51,791 bases of DNA from assembly GCA_963735065.1 (NCBI GenBank), contig CAVTJL010000002.1, forward strand, positions 1 to 51,791. Direction: 5' to 3'. Source of the stretch: CAVTJL01 sp963735065 (GTDB lineage Bacteria; Pseudomonadota; Alphaproteobacteria; Geminicoccales; Geminicoccaceae). Under the pieces are notes generated by a model that was not told the DNA's origin, made no database searches, and saw only the letters and a list, made by a program, of their open reading frames with translations. Both the position numbers and the translations under genes were made by a program. This document shows, in pieces, positions 1-9,250 of this stretch (within the stretch, counting starts at the first letter, position 1; each line of letters begins with the position of its first letter).

Positions 1-2
1 CC

Positions 3-1064
3 CTCATCACCGGTGTCACGGGCCAGGACGGATGCTACCTGGCGGAGCTTCTGCTCGCCAAGGGCTACGAGGTGCACGGCATCAAGCGCCGGGCCTCGTC
101 GCTGAACACGGCCCGCATCGACCATCTCTATGTCGATCCGCACCACAGCGGTGCCCGCTTTTTCCTGCACTACGGCGACATGACGGACGCCACCAACCTG
201 ATCCGCATCGTGCAGGAGGTCCAGCCCGACGAGATCTATAATCTCGCGGCCCAGAGCCACGTGAAGGTGAGCTTCGAGACGCCTGAGTATACCGCCAACG
301 CCGACGGCCTCGGCACGCTCCGGTTACTGGAGGCGATCCGCATCCTGAAGATGGAGGCAAAAGCGCGCTTCTATCAGGCGAGCACGTCCGAGCTTTACGG
401 CGCTGCCTTGCCCCCGCAATGCGAGACCACCCCCTTCCTGCCGCAGAGCCCCTACGCCACGGCCAAGCTCTACGGCTTCTGGATCACCCAGAACTACCGT
501 ACCGCCTACGGGCTGCATGCCAGCAACGGCATCTTGTTCAATCACGAGAGCCCAGTGCGAGGCGAGACTTTCGTCACGCGCAAGATCACACGCGCGGTGG
601 CAGCGATCGAGCTGGGCCTGCAGGATCGGCTCTATATCGGCAACCTCGAGGCGAAGCGCGATTGGGGCCACGCCCGCGACTATGTGAAGGGCATGTGGCG
701 GATGTTGCAGCAGGACGTGCCCGACGACTATGTCCTTGCCACGGGCGAGGCCCATTCGGTGCGGGAGTTCATCGAGCGCGCCTTTGCCGAGACCGGCCGC
801 GAGATCGTCTGGAAGGGCGAGGGTGCCGAGGAGAAGGGGCTCGACCGCAAGACCGGTCGCCTCCTCATCGAGGTCGATCCGCGCTACTTCCGACCGCTCG
901 AGGTGCACTATCTCCTGGGCGATCCGACGAAGGCGCAGGAAAAGCTCGGCTGGCGGCACGAGGTGGCCTTCGCCGACCTGGTCAAAGAGATGGTGCAGGC
1001 CGACCTGCGGCAGATCGAGCGCGAGAGCGCCTCGGGCCGCGTTGTCACCTACGCCGCGGAGTAG
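3..1064 (+). CDS. gmd: GDP-mannose 4,6-dehydratase (5' end outside window)
   Basis: This extended short-chain dehydrogenase converts GDP-D-mannose to GDP-4-keto-6-deoxymannose with NADP, the first step towards GDP-L-fucose or GDP-rhamnose for surface polysaccharide. The frame is open from the window edge and begins inside the Rossmann loop (GVTGQDG), so only about the first ten residues are missing. The catalytic Thr/Ser region (STSELYG) and the YxxxK dyad (YATAK) are present, and the sequence is colinear with the family to its end. fcl starts five bases after its stop, so the two form one pathway operon. Family assignment is very secure. Confidence 0.96.
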   Translation, partial: LITGVTGQDGCYLAELLLAKGYEVHGIKRRASSLNTARIDHLYVDPHHSGARFFLHYGDMTDATNLIRIVQEVQPDEIYNLAAQSHVKVSFETPEYTANADGLGTLRLLEAIRILKMEAKARFYQASTSELYGAALPPQCETTPFLPQSPYATAKLYGFWITQNYRTAYGLHASNGILFNHESPVRGETFVTRKITRAVAAIELGLQDRLYIGNLEAKRDWGHARDYVKGMWRMLQQDVPDDYVLATGEAHSVREFIERAFAETGREIVWKGEGAEEKGLDRKTGRLLIEVDPRYFRPLEVHYLLGDPTKAQEKLGWRHEVAFADLVKEMVQADLRQIERESASGRVVTYAAE

Positions 1065-1069
1065 AAGGC

Positions 1070-2125
1070 GTGGCCGCACCCGTCATCTTCCCGCTCGCCG
1101 GCCGCAGCATCTTCGTCGCCGGACACCGTGGCATGGTGGGCTCGGCCCTTCTTCGCCGTCTGGCGGAGGAGCCGGTCGAGATCCTGACGGCCACCCGCGA
1201 GGCGTGCGACCTCACCCGCCAGGCCGCTGTCGAGGCCTGGATGAGCGAGCATCGGCCGGATGTCGTGATCATCGCCGCGGCCAAGGTCGGCGGCATCCTC
1301 GCCAACGACACCTGGCCCGTCGATTTCCTCGAGCAGAACCTGCTGATCGAGACGAACCTGATCCGTGCCGCCTTCGAGACCGGCGTCAAGAAGCTCCTGT
1401 TCCTCGGCTCCTCCTGCATCTACCCGCGCGACTGCCCGCAGCCGATCAAGGAGGAGTATCTCCTGACCGGCCCGCTCGAGCCCACCAACGAATGGTACGC
1501 GTTGGCAAAGATCGCCGGCATCAAGCTCTGCCAGGCCTACCGGAAGCAGCACGGTGCCGACTTCATCAGCGCCATGCCCACGAATCTCTACGGCCCGGGC
1601 GATAACTACGATCTCAAGACCAGCCACGTGGTGCCGGCGCTGATCCGCAAAATGCACGAGGCGAAGCTTCGGGGCGATGCCGAGGTCGAGGTCTGGGGCA
1701 CCGGACGCCCGCGGCGCGAGTTTCTTCATGTGGATGATCTGGCCGATGCCTGCGTCTTCCTGCTGGAGCGCTACTCGGACGCCATGCATATCAACGTCGG
1801 TACTGGCGAGGATCTCACGATTTCTGAGCTGGCGGAGCTTGTCCGGCGAGCCGTGGGTTTCGAGGGCAGGCTAAGGTTCGACTCGTCGAAGCCGGATGGG
1901 ACGCCAAGGAAGGTGCTCGATACTGGCCGTATCAGGGAGCTCGGCTGGGAAGCCAGCATCGGGCTTGTGCAGGGGATCGCGGAAAGCTTCTGCGAGTTCG
2001 CCCTGCGTCCGGCGGCGCGGCGCAGGACCTTGAGGCCAACCAATGGAGGTCTCCATAGCGGCGGTTGCGATGAAGGAGAGGCGCGCGTCATCCCGGCGCA
2101 GGTCAGCGACCTCGGCGAGCGTTAG
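1070..2125 (+). CDS. fcl: GDP-L-fucose synthase
   Basis: This is the bifunctional 3,5-epimerase/4-reductase that converts the Gmd product to GDP-L-fucose using NADPH. The N-terminal nucleotide loop (GHRGMVGSA), the catalytic Ser in GSSCIYP, the YALAK dyad and the late LHVDD motif are all visible. The start is taken as GTG at 1070, five bases after gmd, because homology begins right there and no ATG fits. The protein is about 351 residues, longer than the usual 310-320. The last 35 or so residues (after FCEFALRP) are Arg/Gly-rich and unlike the family, so the 3' end may have drifted or lost its original stop. Confidence 0.93.
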   Translation: MAAPVIFPLAGRSIFVAGHRGMVGSALLRRLAEEPVEILTATREACDLTRQAAVEAWMSEHRPDVVIIAAAKVGGILANDTWPVDFLEQNLLIETNLIRAAFETGVKKLLFLGSSCIYPRDCPQPIKEEYLLTGPLEPTNEWYALAKIAGIKLCQAYRKQHGADFISAMPTNLYGPGDNYDLKTSHVVPALIRKMHEAKLRGDAEVEVWGTGRPRREFLHVDDLADACVFLLERYSDAMHINVGTGEDLTISELAELVRRAVGFEGRLRFDSSKPDGTPRKVLDTGRIRELGWEASIGLVQGIAESFCEFALRPAARRRTLRPTNGGLHSGGCDEGEARVIPAQVSDLGER

Positions 2126-2386
2126 GCAGATGGAACTCGGGCCCGGCGCGATGCGGATTCACCGATGGTGGGGGCGGCCTGCTTCCCCGGTAACGACGCC
2201 GCAGGCTTCGATGAGGGTACGGGGATGGGGTCACTCAGCAAGACGCCGCGCGAGCGTCAGGCTCTCGTCGTGCCTTACATGTGCTGCACCAAAGCCCGCC
2301 TTGTTGCGTGCACAAAGGTCCGACACGGCGAGCCGGACCGAATGGCCGGCCCGGGGAGCGGTTGCTCGTACGAGATCGGTGCTCTT

Positions 2387-3196
2387 TTACCCATCCCGAG
2401 AGGAGGAGTGACGCTCGGCCGGCAACCCGACATTGGCCGCACCCGGTGGGCCGAGAAGATTGTGGCCGTTCGCCTCGGTCGTGCCTCTTAGTGTCGCGAG
2501 AATAAGCGCCGCCCTGGTGCGGTTGTTGGCGCCAAGCTTGTGCATGATCTGACGTACGTACTCCTTGATCGTCAACTCCTGGAGGCCCAGCTCGCGAGCG
2601 ATGACCTTGTTGGGCTCGCCCTTGATCAGATGTTCGGCCACGGCCTGCTCGCGGCTTGTCCAGGGCGGGTGCGGACCCGCCGGCACCGCTGCACGGTCGA
2701 CAGGGTCGCTTTGCGCGGTCAGGGACGGCCCGCTCGGCGGGAAGTACATGCCCCCTGCCAGCACCAGCTCGAGCGCGCCGACGGCGACCTCCGGCCGCGA
2801 CGATGCGGGAAGGAAGCCTTGTATGCCAGAGCGGAAGGCGCAGATGACCTCGCCCGGCCCGTCATGGTCCGACATGACCACGAGCGGCGAGTCAGCCAGG
2901 ATGTCGCGGAGCATGGCGACTTGGCTCGCCACCGCGGGATCGCTTAAGGACAGCCCTCCCACGTTCAGGATGGCGAGCCCAAAGTGTTGCGTGGCAGGAT
3001 CGCCGCAGATCTCTTCGATTCTGGCGACCACCATAACCGTTGCGAGCCGGTCCAGCGTCTTCAGAAGCCGAACTGCCCCAACCCTTCGAAGAGGCAGCGG
3101 ATCAATCACGAGGAAGTGGCCCCTCGTGCTCGCTTTCTTTGTTCGCCCTGTCATGTTCAGCACCCAAGTCGTCTCGCAGTGCGGGCCAGGGCGCAC
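2387..3196 (-). CDS. LuxR-family regulator with degenerate receiver domain
   Basis: The N-terminal part (residues about 27-150) has a CheY-like receiver fold pattern (HFLVIDPLPLRR, then FGLAILNVGG, VVMSDHD, GFLPAS). The residue at the phospho-acceptor position is Asn (about N78), and the conserved Lys of the last strand is Ala (about A131). Phosphorylation is therefore unlikely. A LuxR/FixJ helix-turn-helix follows (about 185-250, with NKVIARELGL and TIKEYVRQIMHKLGANNRT). A GTG at 3196 has a GGAAG ribosome site upstream; an ATG at 3154 is an alternative start nearer the domain. It converges on gmd-fcl, so control of polysaccharide synthesis is plausible but inferred. Confidence 0.82.
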   Translation of the reverse strand: MRPGPHCETTWVLNMTGRTKKASTRGHFLVIDPLPLRRVGAVRLLKTLDRLATVMVVARIEEICGDPATQHFGLAILNVGGLSLSDPAVASQVAMLRDILADSPLVVMSDHDGPGEVICAFRSGIQGFLPASSRPEVAVGALELVLAGGMYFPPSGPSLTAQSDPVDRAAVPAGPHPPWTSREQAVAEHLIKGEPNKVIARELGLQELTIKEYVRQIMHKLGANNRTRAALILATLRGTTEANGHNLLGPPGAANVGLPAERHSSSRDG

Positions 3197-3681
3197 GGAA
3201 TCATTCTTCCGACCGATCGGCTATGAGCCGTCAGTAACGACCTCTCCCCCACAACGCCCCAAGGCGCGGACAATACAACACATCAAGCCGCGTACAACGG
3301 GCGTTTCTACGAGAGTTTGCTTCCTAAATCACTATGAAGATTCTCAAGCTTCCACCTCGTTGCTTGCTACTGAAAGCCCAACGCCTGCCCACCTGACACG
3401 ATCGCACTAGAATGCCTTTGAGTAAAGAGCTTTAGAAGGCCCCACGACATCGCTGCTGGCCAAACTATCGCCTGATAAGCGAACAAGGCGATCCGTAGTT
3501 CACTGCCACGTCTGAGAAAGTCAAGATGATGAAGAGGAATTTGTACAAGTGCTCGCGGACTACGTGAAGGACACGCCACCACCGGGCGTGTCCCGAATCG
3601 GAAATTGAGGCCTGACGGAGCGAAGTCACAGAGGAAGATGGCTATGGGAAATGAGTCAGTGATCTCCGTAGGGCTGCCTGA
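3197..3681. other. Intergenic stretch without a supported gene
   Basis: About 485 bases between the LuxR regulator and the insertion sequence. Short open frames occur but none shows family similarity, a good ribosome site or the strong third-position GC of neighbouring genes. Base composition is visibly less GC-rich around 3240-3560, which fits a promoter region for the leftward regulator or older decayed DNA. No RNA gene or clear terminator was seen. Confidence 0.5.
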
Positions 3682-4986
3682 CACGACAGCCGTGTTTCAC
3701 TGAAGGCTCGTCGTCGCCAGTGTGAGCGACGGGCACGTTGCTGATGTCGCCGCCGCCAGCGCGACCAGGCGAGAAAGGCGTCGATGGCAGGGCTATTGGG
3801 CCAGACGAGGTGCCAGAGCAGGCGGCGCAGCTCCGGGACGGTGAGGGGCAGCAGCTCGCCCGCCAGCCCGAGATCGGCCTCGTCCCCCGACGACGGTCTT
3901 GCGCAGGACGGCGAGGTAGGCGTGGGCCAGCATCGCGAGCGTGACGTGGCGGTGCCAGCCGGTCCAAGAGCGGACCTCGTACTGATCGAGGCCGACCTCG
4001 CCTTTGGCCGCCTCGAAGCAGGCCACGATCGTCCAGCGCATGCCTGCCACCTGCACGAGCTCGGCAAGGGCGGTGCCGTGGCGGGCATGGGTGAGGTAGA
4101 AGGCAAGCTCTCCAGGATCGGCAAGGCTGCGGCGGATCAGGAGGCCCTTCTCCCAGCCCGGCGCCGCATCGCTACCATAAGCAGTGTAGGCCCATTCGTA
4201 GAGCCGCGGGCCCTCCGCCCCGTCGCCGGCGCTCAGGCGATGCCAGGCCGTCACCGGCACCTCGCCGGCGTGTTCCTCGACCCGGCTGAAGCCCAGGCGC
4301 TGCGCGCGGCTCACCGCCAGCACATAGCCCACCTCCTTCTCCTGCAGCCCGCGGCGCAGGGCATGGTCGGCGCCATACACGCTGCCGGCGGCCACCCATG
4401 AGAAGGGCACGCCTGCGGCGTGGGCCCGCTCGAGCATCGCCAGGCCCAGCTTCGGCTTGGTCAGGAAGCGCGCCGCATCGGGGATGCCGGCCTCACGGCG
4501 CCGCGTCCGATCCGAGGCCCAGCTCTCCGGCAGATAGAGCGCCCGGTCGATCAGCGCCTGGCCATAGCGGCTGGCATAACCGAGGAACACCCCGACCTGG
4601 CAGTTCTCGATCCGTCCCGCCGTGCCACTGTACTGGCGCTGCACGCCCGCCGACTTGCGGCCCTTCTTGATGAACCCGGTCTCGTCCAGCACCAGGACAC
4701 CACCGGGGGCACCCAGATGCTCCTCGACATAGGCGCGTAGGTCATCGCGCACGGCGTCGGCGTCCCAATGCACCCGGCTCAGGAACTCCTGCACCCCGTC
4801 CGGTGTCGCATCGCCCGCCGCCTCCGCCAGCTGCCAGCCGTTCTTGCGCTCGATCGGCGCCAGCAGCCCCCGCAGATAGGCGGCCAACCGCCGGCGCGGC
4901 TCGACCCGCCCGAACCGCGGCCCCAGCCGAGCCAGCAAGCCCTCGAACGCCTCGGCCCATACCTCGCCATCGTCCGCTATCGTCAT
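3642..4986 (-). pseudogene. IS701-family DDE transposase, frameshifted and catalytically altered
   Basis: Translation from the ATG at 4986 gives a typical IS701 transposase: the first catalytic Asp lies in LVLDETGF (D101) and the YG-containing second block at SVYGAD. The Asp normally preceding SVYG is Gly here (G201, codon GGC instead of GAC). After VLRKTVV (about codon 366) a run of five G on the coding strand (3884-3888) throws the frame. The conserved C-terminus (GELLPLTVPELRRLLW, then WRRRHQQRARRSHWRRR) continues in the next frame to 3642, past the element end. Removing one G restores the whole protein. It is probably inactive on two counts. Confidence 0.85.
3682..3697 (+). repeat. Left terminal inverted repeat of the IS701-family element
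   Basis: CACGACAGCCGTGTTT matches the reverse complement of 5021-5036 with two mismatches. The preceding tetranucleotide is CTGA, where an exact CTAG duplication would be expected. Confidence 0.75.
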
Positions 4987-5020
4987 GGCTCTCCTCCATG
5001 ACGATAGCTCCTACCACGAA

Positions 5021-5036
5021 AAACCCGGCTGTAGTG
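5021..5036 (-). repeat. Right terminal inverted repeat of the IS701-family element
   Basis: The reverse complement reads CACTACAGCCGGGTTT and pairs with 3682-3697. It is followed outward by CTAG, a typical IS701-type target tetranucleotide. Confidence 0.75.
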
Positions 5037-5684
5037 CTAGGTGGTTCTGCCTAGTCAGATGCTCTTCGGATCGGCGGGCGCGTGCGACGTCGGCACCGGT
5101 TCCCATCAGGATAGAGACGTAGCCACTGTGCGCTCAGGCTCTCGGACGATCGCCGGCCGCTGGAGATGCGCTCTCTCGAATGATCGGCTGCCTTCGACGC
5201 GGAGAGGGTCATGGAGCGGATCGTTTAAAGGCAGAATATCTTGCGCTTTCTGAGCCTCCTCGGGGAGGGGATTGGCAAGACCTCGCGTCGCACGCTCTGA
5301 TCACTCCTCGATACTGCCCAGCAGGATCTGGCCCTCCCGAAGGCAGCTCCGTCGGGCGTATGCGCTGGTCCATCGCGGCTGACTCCCACTCGGCCACACG
5401 GTATTGGTGGCCCCCGCATCTTGAGCCAGTTCCAGCCCGCCCTCGAGATCTGGCGGTGCGCGCCCCTGCTTCTCTGCCCTGGTGGCGCCGCCAGCGGTTG
5501 AGGCCCAGCACCTTCTTCTCGGCGATACGATTTTTCCAGGCACCGCCTTCCTGAGCTGGACCCTATCCCTGGGACCACAGACACTGCCAGCCTGATCGGA
5601 AAGGCCTGGCTCCGTCTTGTTCCTTACGCCACGACTATGGGCTGCTGTCGTCGATGTGGGCATGTGGGCGACGCGCCAGCGTCG
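5037..5684. other. Gene-poor stretch, possibly decayed coding DNA
   Basis: About 650 bases lie between the insertion sequence and the truncated binding protein. All frames are broken into pieces below about 125 codons, rich in Arg, Gly and Pro, with no recognisable motif. It could be the remains of another mobile element or of the gene cut at 5685, but nothing here can be assigned. Confidence 0.5.
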
Positions 5685-6131
5685 TCAAAGCGCAGCGTCA
5701 TGTCCACGAGTGTTGTCCGGCAGGGAGCCGGTGGAGCCGGCCGCTATCTTCTGGAGCTGCTCGGCATTGCCCACCGTGTAGCGCCGTATCGCCACGATGA
5801 TGTCGGGCTTGGCCTCGGACAGGAGCTCGAGATTGGGCCTGGCGCGCTGGCCGATCTGCTTGATGTCCTTGGTCAGGCCCAAAAGGAAGTCCGGGTTGCG
5901 CCCCGGCATCATGTAGGTCGTCGCAACGGGCTTCATGCCGAGCGCGAAGGCGACGTCGGTCGCAAAGTAGGAGATCGCAGCGATACGCTGCGGATGGGCC
6001 GGGACCTCGACCGTCACCCCGCGATCGTCGGTGATCGAGAGCATCTTCGCGTCGTCCGCGACGGCCGCTCCCGCCGTCAGGGCTGAAGCCAGGCCAATAA
6101 CGGCAGCGTGCTTAGAAATATTCCAAATCAT
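5685..6131 (-). pseudogene. Truncated iron-complex ABC transporter substrate-binding protein
   Basis: The 148-codon frame starts with a clear signal peptide (ATG at 6131, cleavage near AGAAVADDA). It continues with the N-terminal lobe of a FecB/FhuD-type binding protein: TDDRGVTVEVPAHPQRIAAIS, then GMKPVATTYMM, then the NLELLSEAKPDIIVAIRRY segment. Family members have about 300-340 residues. Homology stops near residue 128 (about 5747), and the remaining residues look random before the stop. The C-terminal lobe is missing, so it cannot work as a solute receptor. It lies next to the decayed insertion sequence and diverges from a complete importer operon. Confidence 0.8.
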
Positions 6132-6357
6132 TCCTGGCCCCCGTGCTTGAGATCGCCGGGTGTCTAAGAGGGCTTCCGATCGGAATCAAGCGCCGTCATT
6201 GCCTCCATCGAAAATTGATCGGTGGAATTCTATAGATCTTGTAGCCAGAAGTTAACTAGAATGATTAAAGATAAAAGTGATACTTATTGACTGTGATGAA
6301 GGTATTTGTCACTCCATCGGTCGCGTCGCCCACAACAATCAAGCGGAGACCCGAGCG

Positions 6358-7455
6358 ATGAGATGCTTGCGGCCGGGCAGGCTGCTGCACGCTGCCCTCC
6401 TGTCTGCCCTGATCGGCCCCGTCGCGGCCCAGGCAGGCCCTCTCGACGTCACCGATCTCACCGGGCAGACGGTCGCCCTCAAGGGCCCGGCGGAGCGGGT
6501 CGTCATGATCCCCATCCCCTCGACCTCGACGATCATCGCCCTCGACGGCGGCGCCGGGCGTCTCGTCGGCATGCACCCGCTCGCCAAGTCGGCGATCGAG
6601 GAGGGCGTGCTCGGCACCTTCTTCCCCGAGGCCAAGGACGTCGCCAGCGACATCATCAACAACGCCAGCTCGCAGGGCTTTGCGCCCAACGTCGAGGCGA
6701 TCGCAGCCTTGAGGCCCGACCTCGTCGTGCAGTGGGGCGACGAGGGCGACGATGTCGTGGGGCCGCTCAGGAACGCGGGCCTCACCGTGGGCCTCCTGCG
6801 CTACGGCGACGAGGCGAAGGCGCGCGCCATCATCACCTTCCTGGGCGGCGTCATCGGCAAGGATGCGAAGGCCGCGAGCCTGATCGCCTGGCGCGACGGG
6901 ACGCTGGCACGCATCAGGCCCAAGGTCCTGGGCCTGGCCCAGGCGGACAGGCCCAAGGTGCTCTATCTCCTGCGCGCCAAGAGCGAGCTTCGGGCAGCCG
7001 GTGCCGGCACCTACAACGACTTCTACATCAACCTCGTGGGCGGCAGGAACGCCGCCGCCGAGCTCGCGGGCTTCAAGCCGGTCAACGCCGAGCAGGTGGC
7101 GGCCTGGAACCCCGACGTCATCCTCATCAACGGCTTCGAGAGCGACGTCGACCTCTCGGCCGTCTACGGCAGCCCCGTCCTCTCCCAGACCAACGCCGCG
7201 GTCGAGAAGCGCGTCTACAAGATGCCGATCGGCGGCTATCGCTGGGACCCGCCGAGCCAGGAATCGCCGCTCACCTGGATGTGGCTGGCCGACCTCCTCC
7301 ATCCCGAGCTCTTCGACTTCGACATCCGCGGCGAGGTGATCGACGCCTACGGCAAGATCTACGGCCACGTCCCGACGCAGGAGCAGATCGACGCCATCCT
7401 GCGCATGCCCATGAACGGCAAGAGCGCCGGCTATGAGCGCTTCGTCGCCGGTTAG
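6358..7455 (+). CDS. Iron-complex-type ABC transporter substrate-binding protein (FecB/BtuF class)
   Basis: This periplasmic receptor of about 365 residues has a signal peptide (MRCLRPGRLLHAALLSALIG, cleavage after AQA). It has the TroA-like two-lobe pattern: an N-lobe start DVTDLTGQTVALKGPAERVVMI, the segment NVEAIAALRPDLVVQWG, and a C-lobe with NPDVILINGF. The start is ATG 6358, with GGAG about ten bases upstream; an earlier in-frame start would put extra residues before the signal peptide. The permease gene overlaps its 3' end. Family membership suggests uptake of ferric siderophore, haem or corrinoid, but the ligand cannot be read from sequence. Confidence 0.88.
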   Translation: MRCLRPGRLLHAALLSALIGPVAAQAGPLDVTDLTGQTVALKGPAERVVMIPIPSTSTIIALDGGAGRLVGMHPLAKSAIEEGVLGTFFPEAKDVASDIINNASSQGFAPNVEAIAALRPDLVVQWGDEGDDVVGPLRNAGLTVGLLRYGDEAKARAIITFLGGVIGKDAKAASLIAWRDGTLARIRPKVLGLAQADRPKVLYLLRAKSELRAAGAGTYNDFYINLVGGRNAAAELAGFKPVNAEQVAAWNPDVILINGFESDVDLSAVYGSPVLSQTNAAVEKRVYKMPIGGYRWDPPSQESPLTWMWLADLLHPELFDFDIRGEVIDAYGKIYGHVPTQEQIDAILRMPMNGKSAGYERFVAG

Positions 7456-8492
7456 GCCGGCCGGGGCCGCGGGGTTTGCGGGCGAAGGCGAGCTTTCCTA
7501 CCTCGCCTTCGCCCTGGCCCTCGTGGCCGCCGTGCTGGCCGGCCTCTGCGCCGGCCGGCTCGCCATCCCCGTCCAGACCGTGATCGCCATCCCGCTCGGC
7601 AAGCTCGGCCTCGTGCCCACGACGTGGAGCATCCTCGACGAGCGCGTCGTCCTCCTCGTCCGCGCCCCGCGCGTGCTGATGGCGGGCCTCGCCGGCGCCG
7701 GGCTCGCCATGAGCGGCGCCGCCCTGCAGGGCATCTTCCGCAACCCGCTGGTCTCGCCCCAGATCCTCGGCATCTCGGGCGGTGCCGCCTTCGGCGGCGC
7801 CCTCTCACTCCTTCTCGGCGTCGGCGGCTTCGTCCTCGTCGGCTCGGCCTTCCTCTGGGGCATGATCGCCCTGCTGCTCGTGGGCCTGATCGCCCGGGTC
7901 GGCGGGCGTGCCGAGCAGGCGACCATCGTCCTTGCCGGCATCGTCGTCGGCGCCCTCTTCACCGCCCTCGTCTCCCTCGTCCAGTTCCTGGCCGACCCCA
8001 ACTCCTCGCTGCCCGCCATCGTGGGCTGGCTGATGGGCTCCTTCGCCACCGTCACCTGGCAGCGCGTCGGCCTCACCATCATGCCCGATCCTCGTGGGCT
8101 GCGGCGGGCTGCTGGCGCTGCGCTTCCGCATCAACATCCTCTCCCTCGGCGCCGACGAGGCCCGCTCCTTCGGTGCCCGCGTCGGCCGGGAGCGCTGGAT
8201 CGTCTTCACCCTCGTGGGCCTCGTCACCGGTGCCGTCATCGCGGTGGCCGGCATCGTCGGCTGGGTCGGCCTCGTGGTGCCGCATGCCGCCCGCCTCCTG
8301 GTCGGCCCCGACCACAGAAGGCTCGTGCCGGCCTCGGCGCTGCTCGGCGCCGCCTACCTCATCGTCATCGACACCCTGGCGCGCACGCTCATCGCGGCCG
8401 AGATCCCCCTGGGCGTCCTCACCGCCATCGTCGGCGCCCCGGTCTTCGCCCTCCTGCTGCGCGCCTCCTTCGTCAGGCAGGAGCGCCCATGA
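7433..8492 (+). pseudogene. FecCD-family ABC transporter permease, single frameshift
   Basis: The first 217 codons encode the N-terminal half of a BtuC/FecCD permease, including the signatures APRVLMAGLAGAGLAMSGAALQ and NPLVSPQILGISGGAAFG. The second half (LVGCGGLLALRFRINILSLG, then GLVVPHAARLLVG) is in the next frame and ends at 8492. One base too many in the CCC at 8084-8086 explains it, since ATG CCG ATC CTC would restore the protein. Restored length is about 352 residues with roughly ten membrane spans, normal for the family. It overlaps the binding-protein gene by 23 bases and the ATPase gene by four (ATGA). It could be a sequencing error. Confidence 0.85.
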
Positions 8493-9250
8493 TCCGCCTC
8501 ACCGACGGCGCCGTCCGCTACGGCGAGCGCTTCATCTTTCGCCACCTCTCGCTCGAGGTGCCGGCCGGGCGCTGCCTTGCCATCCTCGGGCCCAACGGCC
8601 GCGGCAAGACCACGCTGGTCCGCGCCCTTCTGGGCTTCGTCAGCCTCGCCGAGGGAACGCGGGAGATGCCGCCCGTCATCGGTTACGTGCCGCAGGTGAT
8701 CGGCGACGCTCTCCGCTACCGCGCCCGCCACGTCGTCGCCATGGGCCGTGTCGCGCGACGCGGCATGTTCGCCCTTCCGAGCCAAGAGGACCACGAGGCC
8801 GCCGACCGCGCCCTTGCCCGCGTCGGCCTTTGGTCCTACGCCGACGCTCCGGTCGACCGCCTCTCCGGCGGCGAGCGCCAGCTCGTGCTGCTGGCCAGAG
8901 CGCTCGCCACCGATGCCACCGCCCTCGTCCTCGACGAGCCGGCCTCAGCGCTCGATCTGCGCAACCAGGGCCGCTTTCTGTCGGTCGTCGACAGCCTGCG
9001 CAACGACGGCCAGCATGCCATCGTCTTCACGACCCACGTTCCCCAGCACGCCAGCGCCGCCGCCGACGAGGCGCTCTTGCTCTTCGGCAGCGAGGACGGC
9101 TTGCAGGCGCCCGTCGGCACCGGCCTCACCGCCGCCAATCTCTCCCGCCTCTATGGCGTGCCGGTCGAGATCGTCGAGGTCGCGGGCGGTGCCGGCGGCC
9201 GGCCCGTGCGCGGCGTGGTGCCCCTCTTCGGCCGCGAGCTGGGGGCCTGA
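8489..9250 (+). CDS. ABC transporter ATP-binding protein (FecE/BtuD class)
   Basis: This is the 253-residue nucleotide-binding subunit of the importer. Visible motifs are Walker A GPNGRGKTT (about residue 32), a Q-loop at YVPQV, the signature LSGGERQ, Walker B LVLDEPASALD and the switch His in FTTH. Its ATG overlaps the permease stop (ATGA at 8489), and the next gene starts at the base after its stop, so the genes are translationally coupled. It energises uptake by the neighbouring permease. Confidence 0.93.
   Translation: MIRLTDGAVRYGERFIFRHLSLEVPAGRCLAILGPNGRGKTTLVRALLGFVSLAEGTREMPPVIGYVPQVIGDALRYRARHVVAMGRVARRGMFALPSQEDHEAADRALARVGLWSYADAPVDRLSGGERQLVLLARALATDATALVLDEPASALDLRNQGRFLSVVDSLRNDGQHAIVFTTHVPQHASAAADEALLLFGSEDGLQAPVGTGLTAANLSRLYGVPVEIVEVAGGAGGRPVRGVVPLFGRELGA

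Larger units (their letters stand above)
3682..5036 (-). mobile_element. IS701-family insertion sequence, decayed
   Basis: The element is bounded by imperfect inverted repeats. The left end at 3682-3697 (CACGACAGCCGTGTTT) and the right end at 5021-5036, read in reverse complement as CACTACAGCCGGGTTT, match at 14 of 16 positions. The total length of 1355 bp is normal for the family. The right flank is CTAG (5037-5040), the kind of 4-bp site IS701 elements prefer, but the left flank is CTGA. The target duplication is therefore imperfect, through mutation or a later rearrangement. It carries one transposase gene, which is broken. Confidence 0.8.

Noticed and set aside
419..1069. Long open frame continuous with fcl upstream of 1070
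   Set aside because: It overlaps gmd in another frame and its residues are Arg/Pro-rich without homology; only the part after GTG 1070 is real.
3367..3684. 105-codon minus-strand frame between regulator and insertion sequence
   Set aside because: No family resemblance, no good ribosome site and overlap with the IS end.
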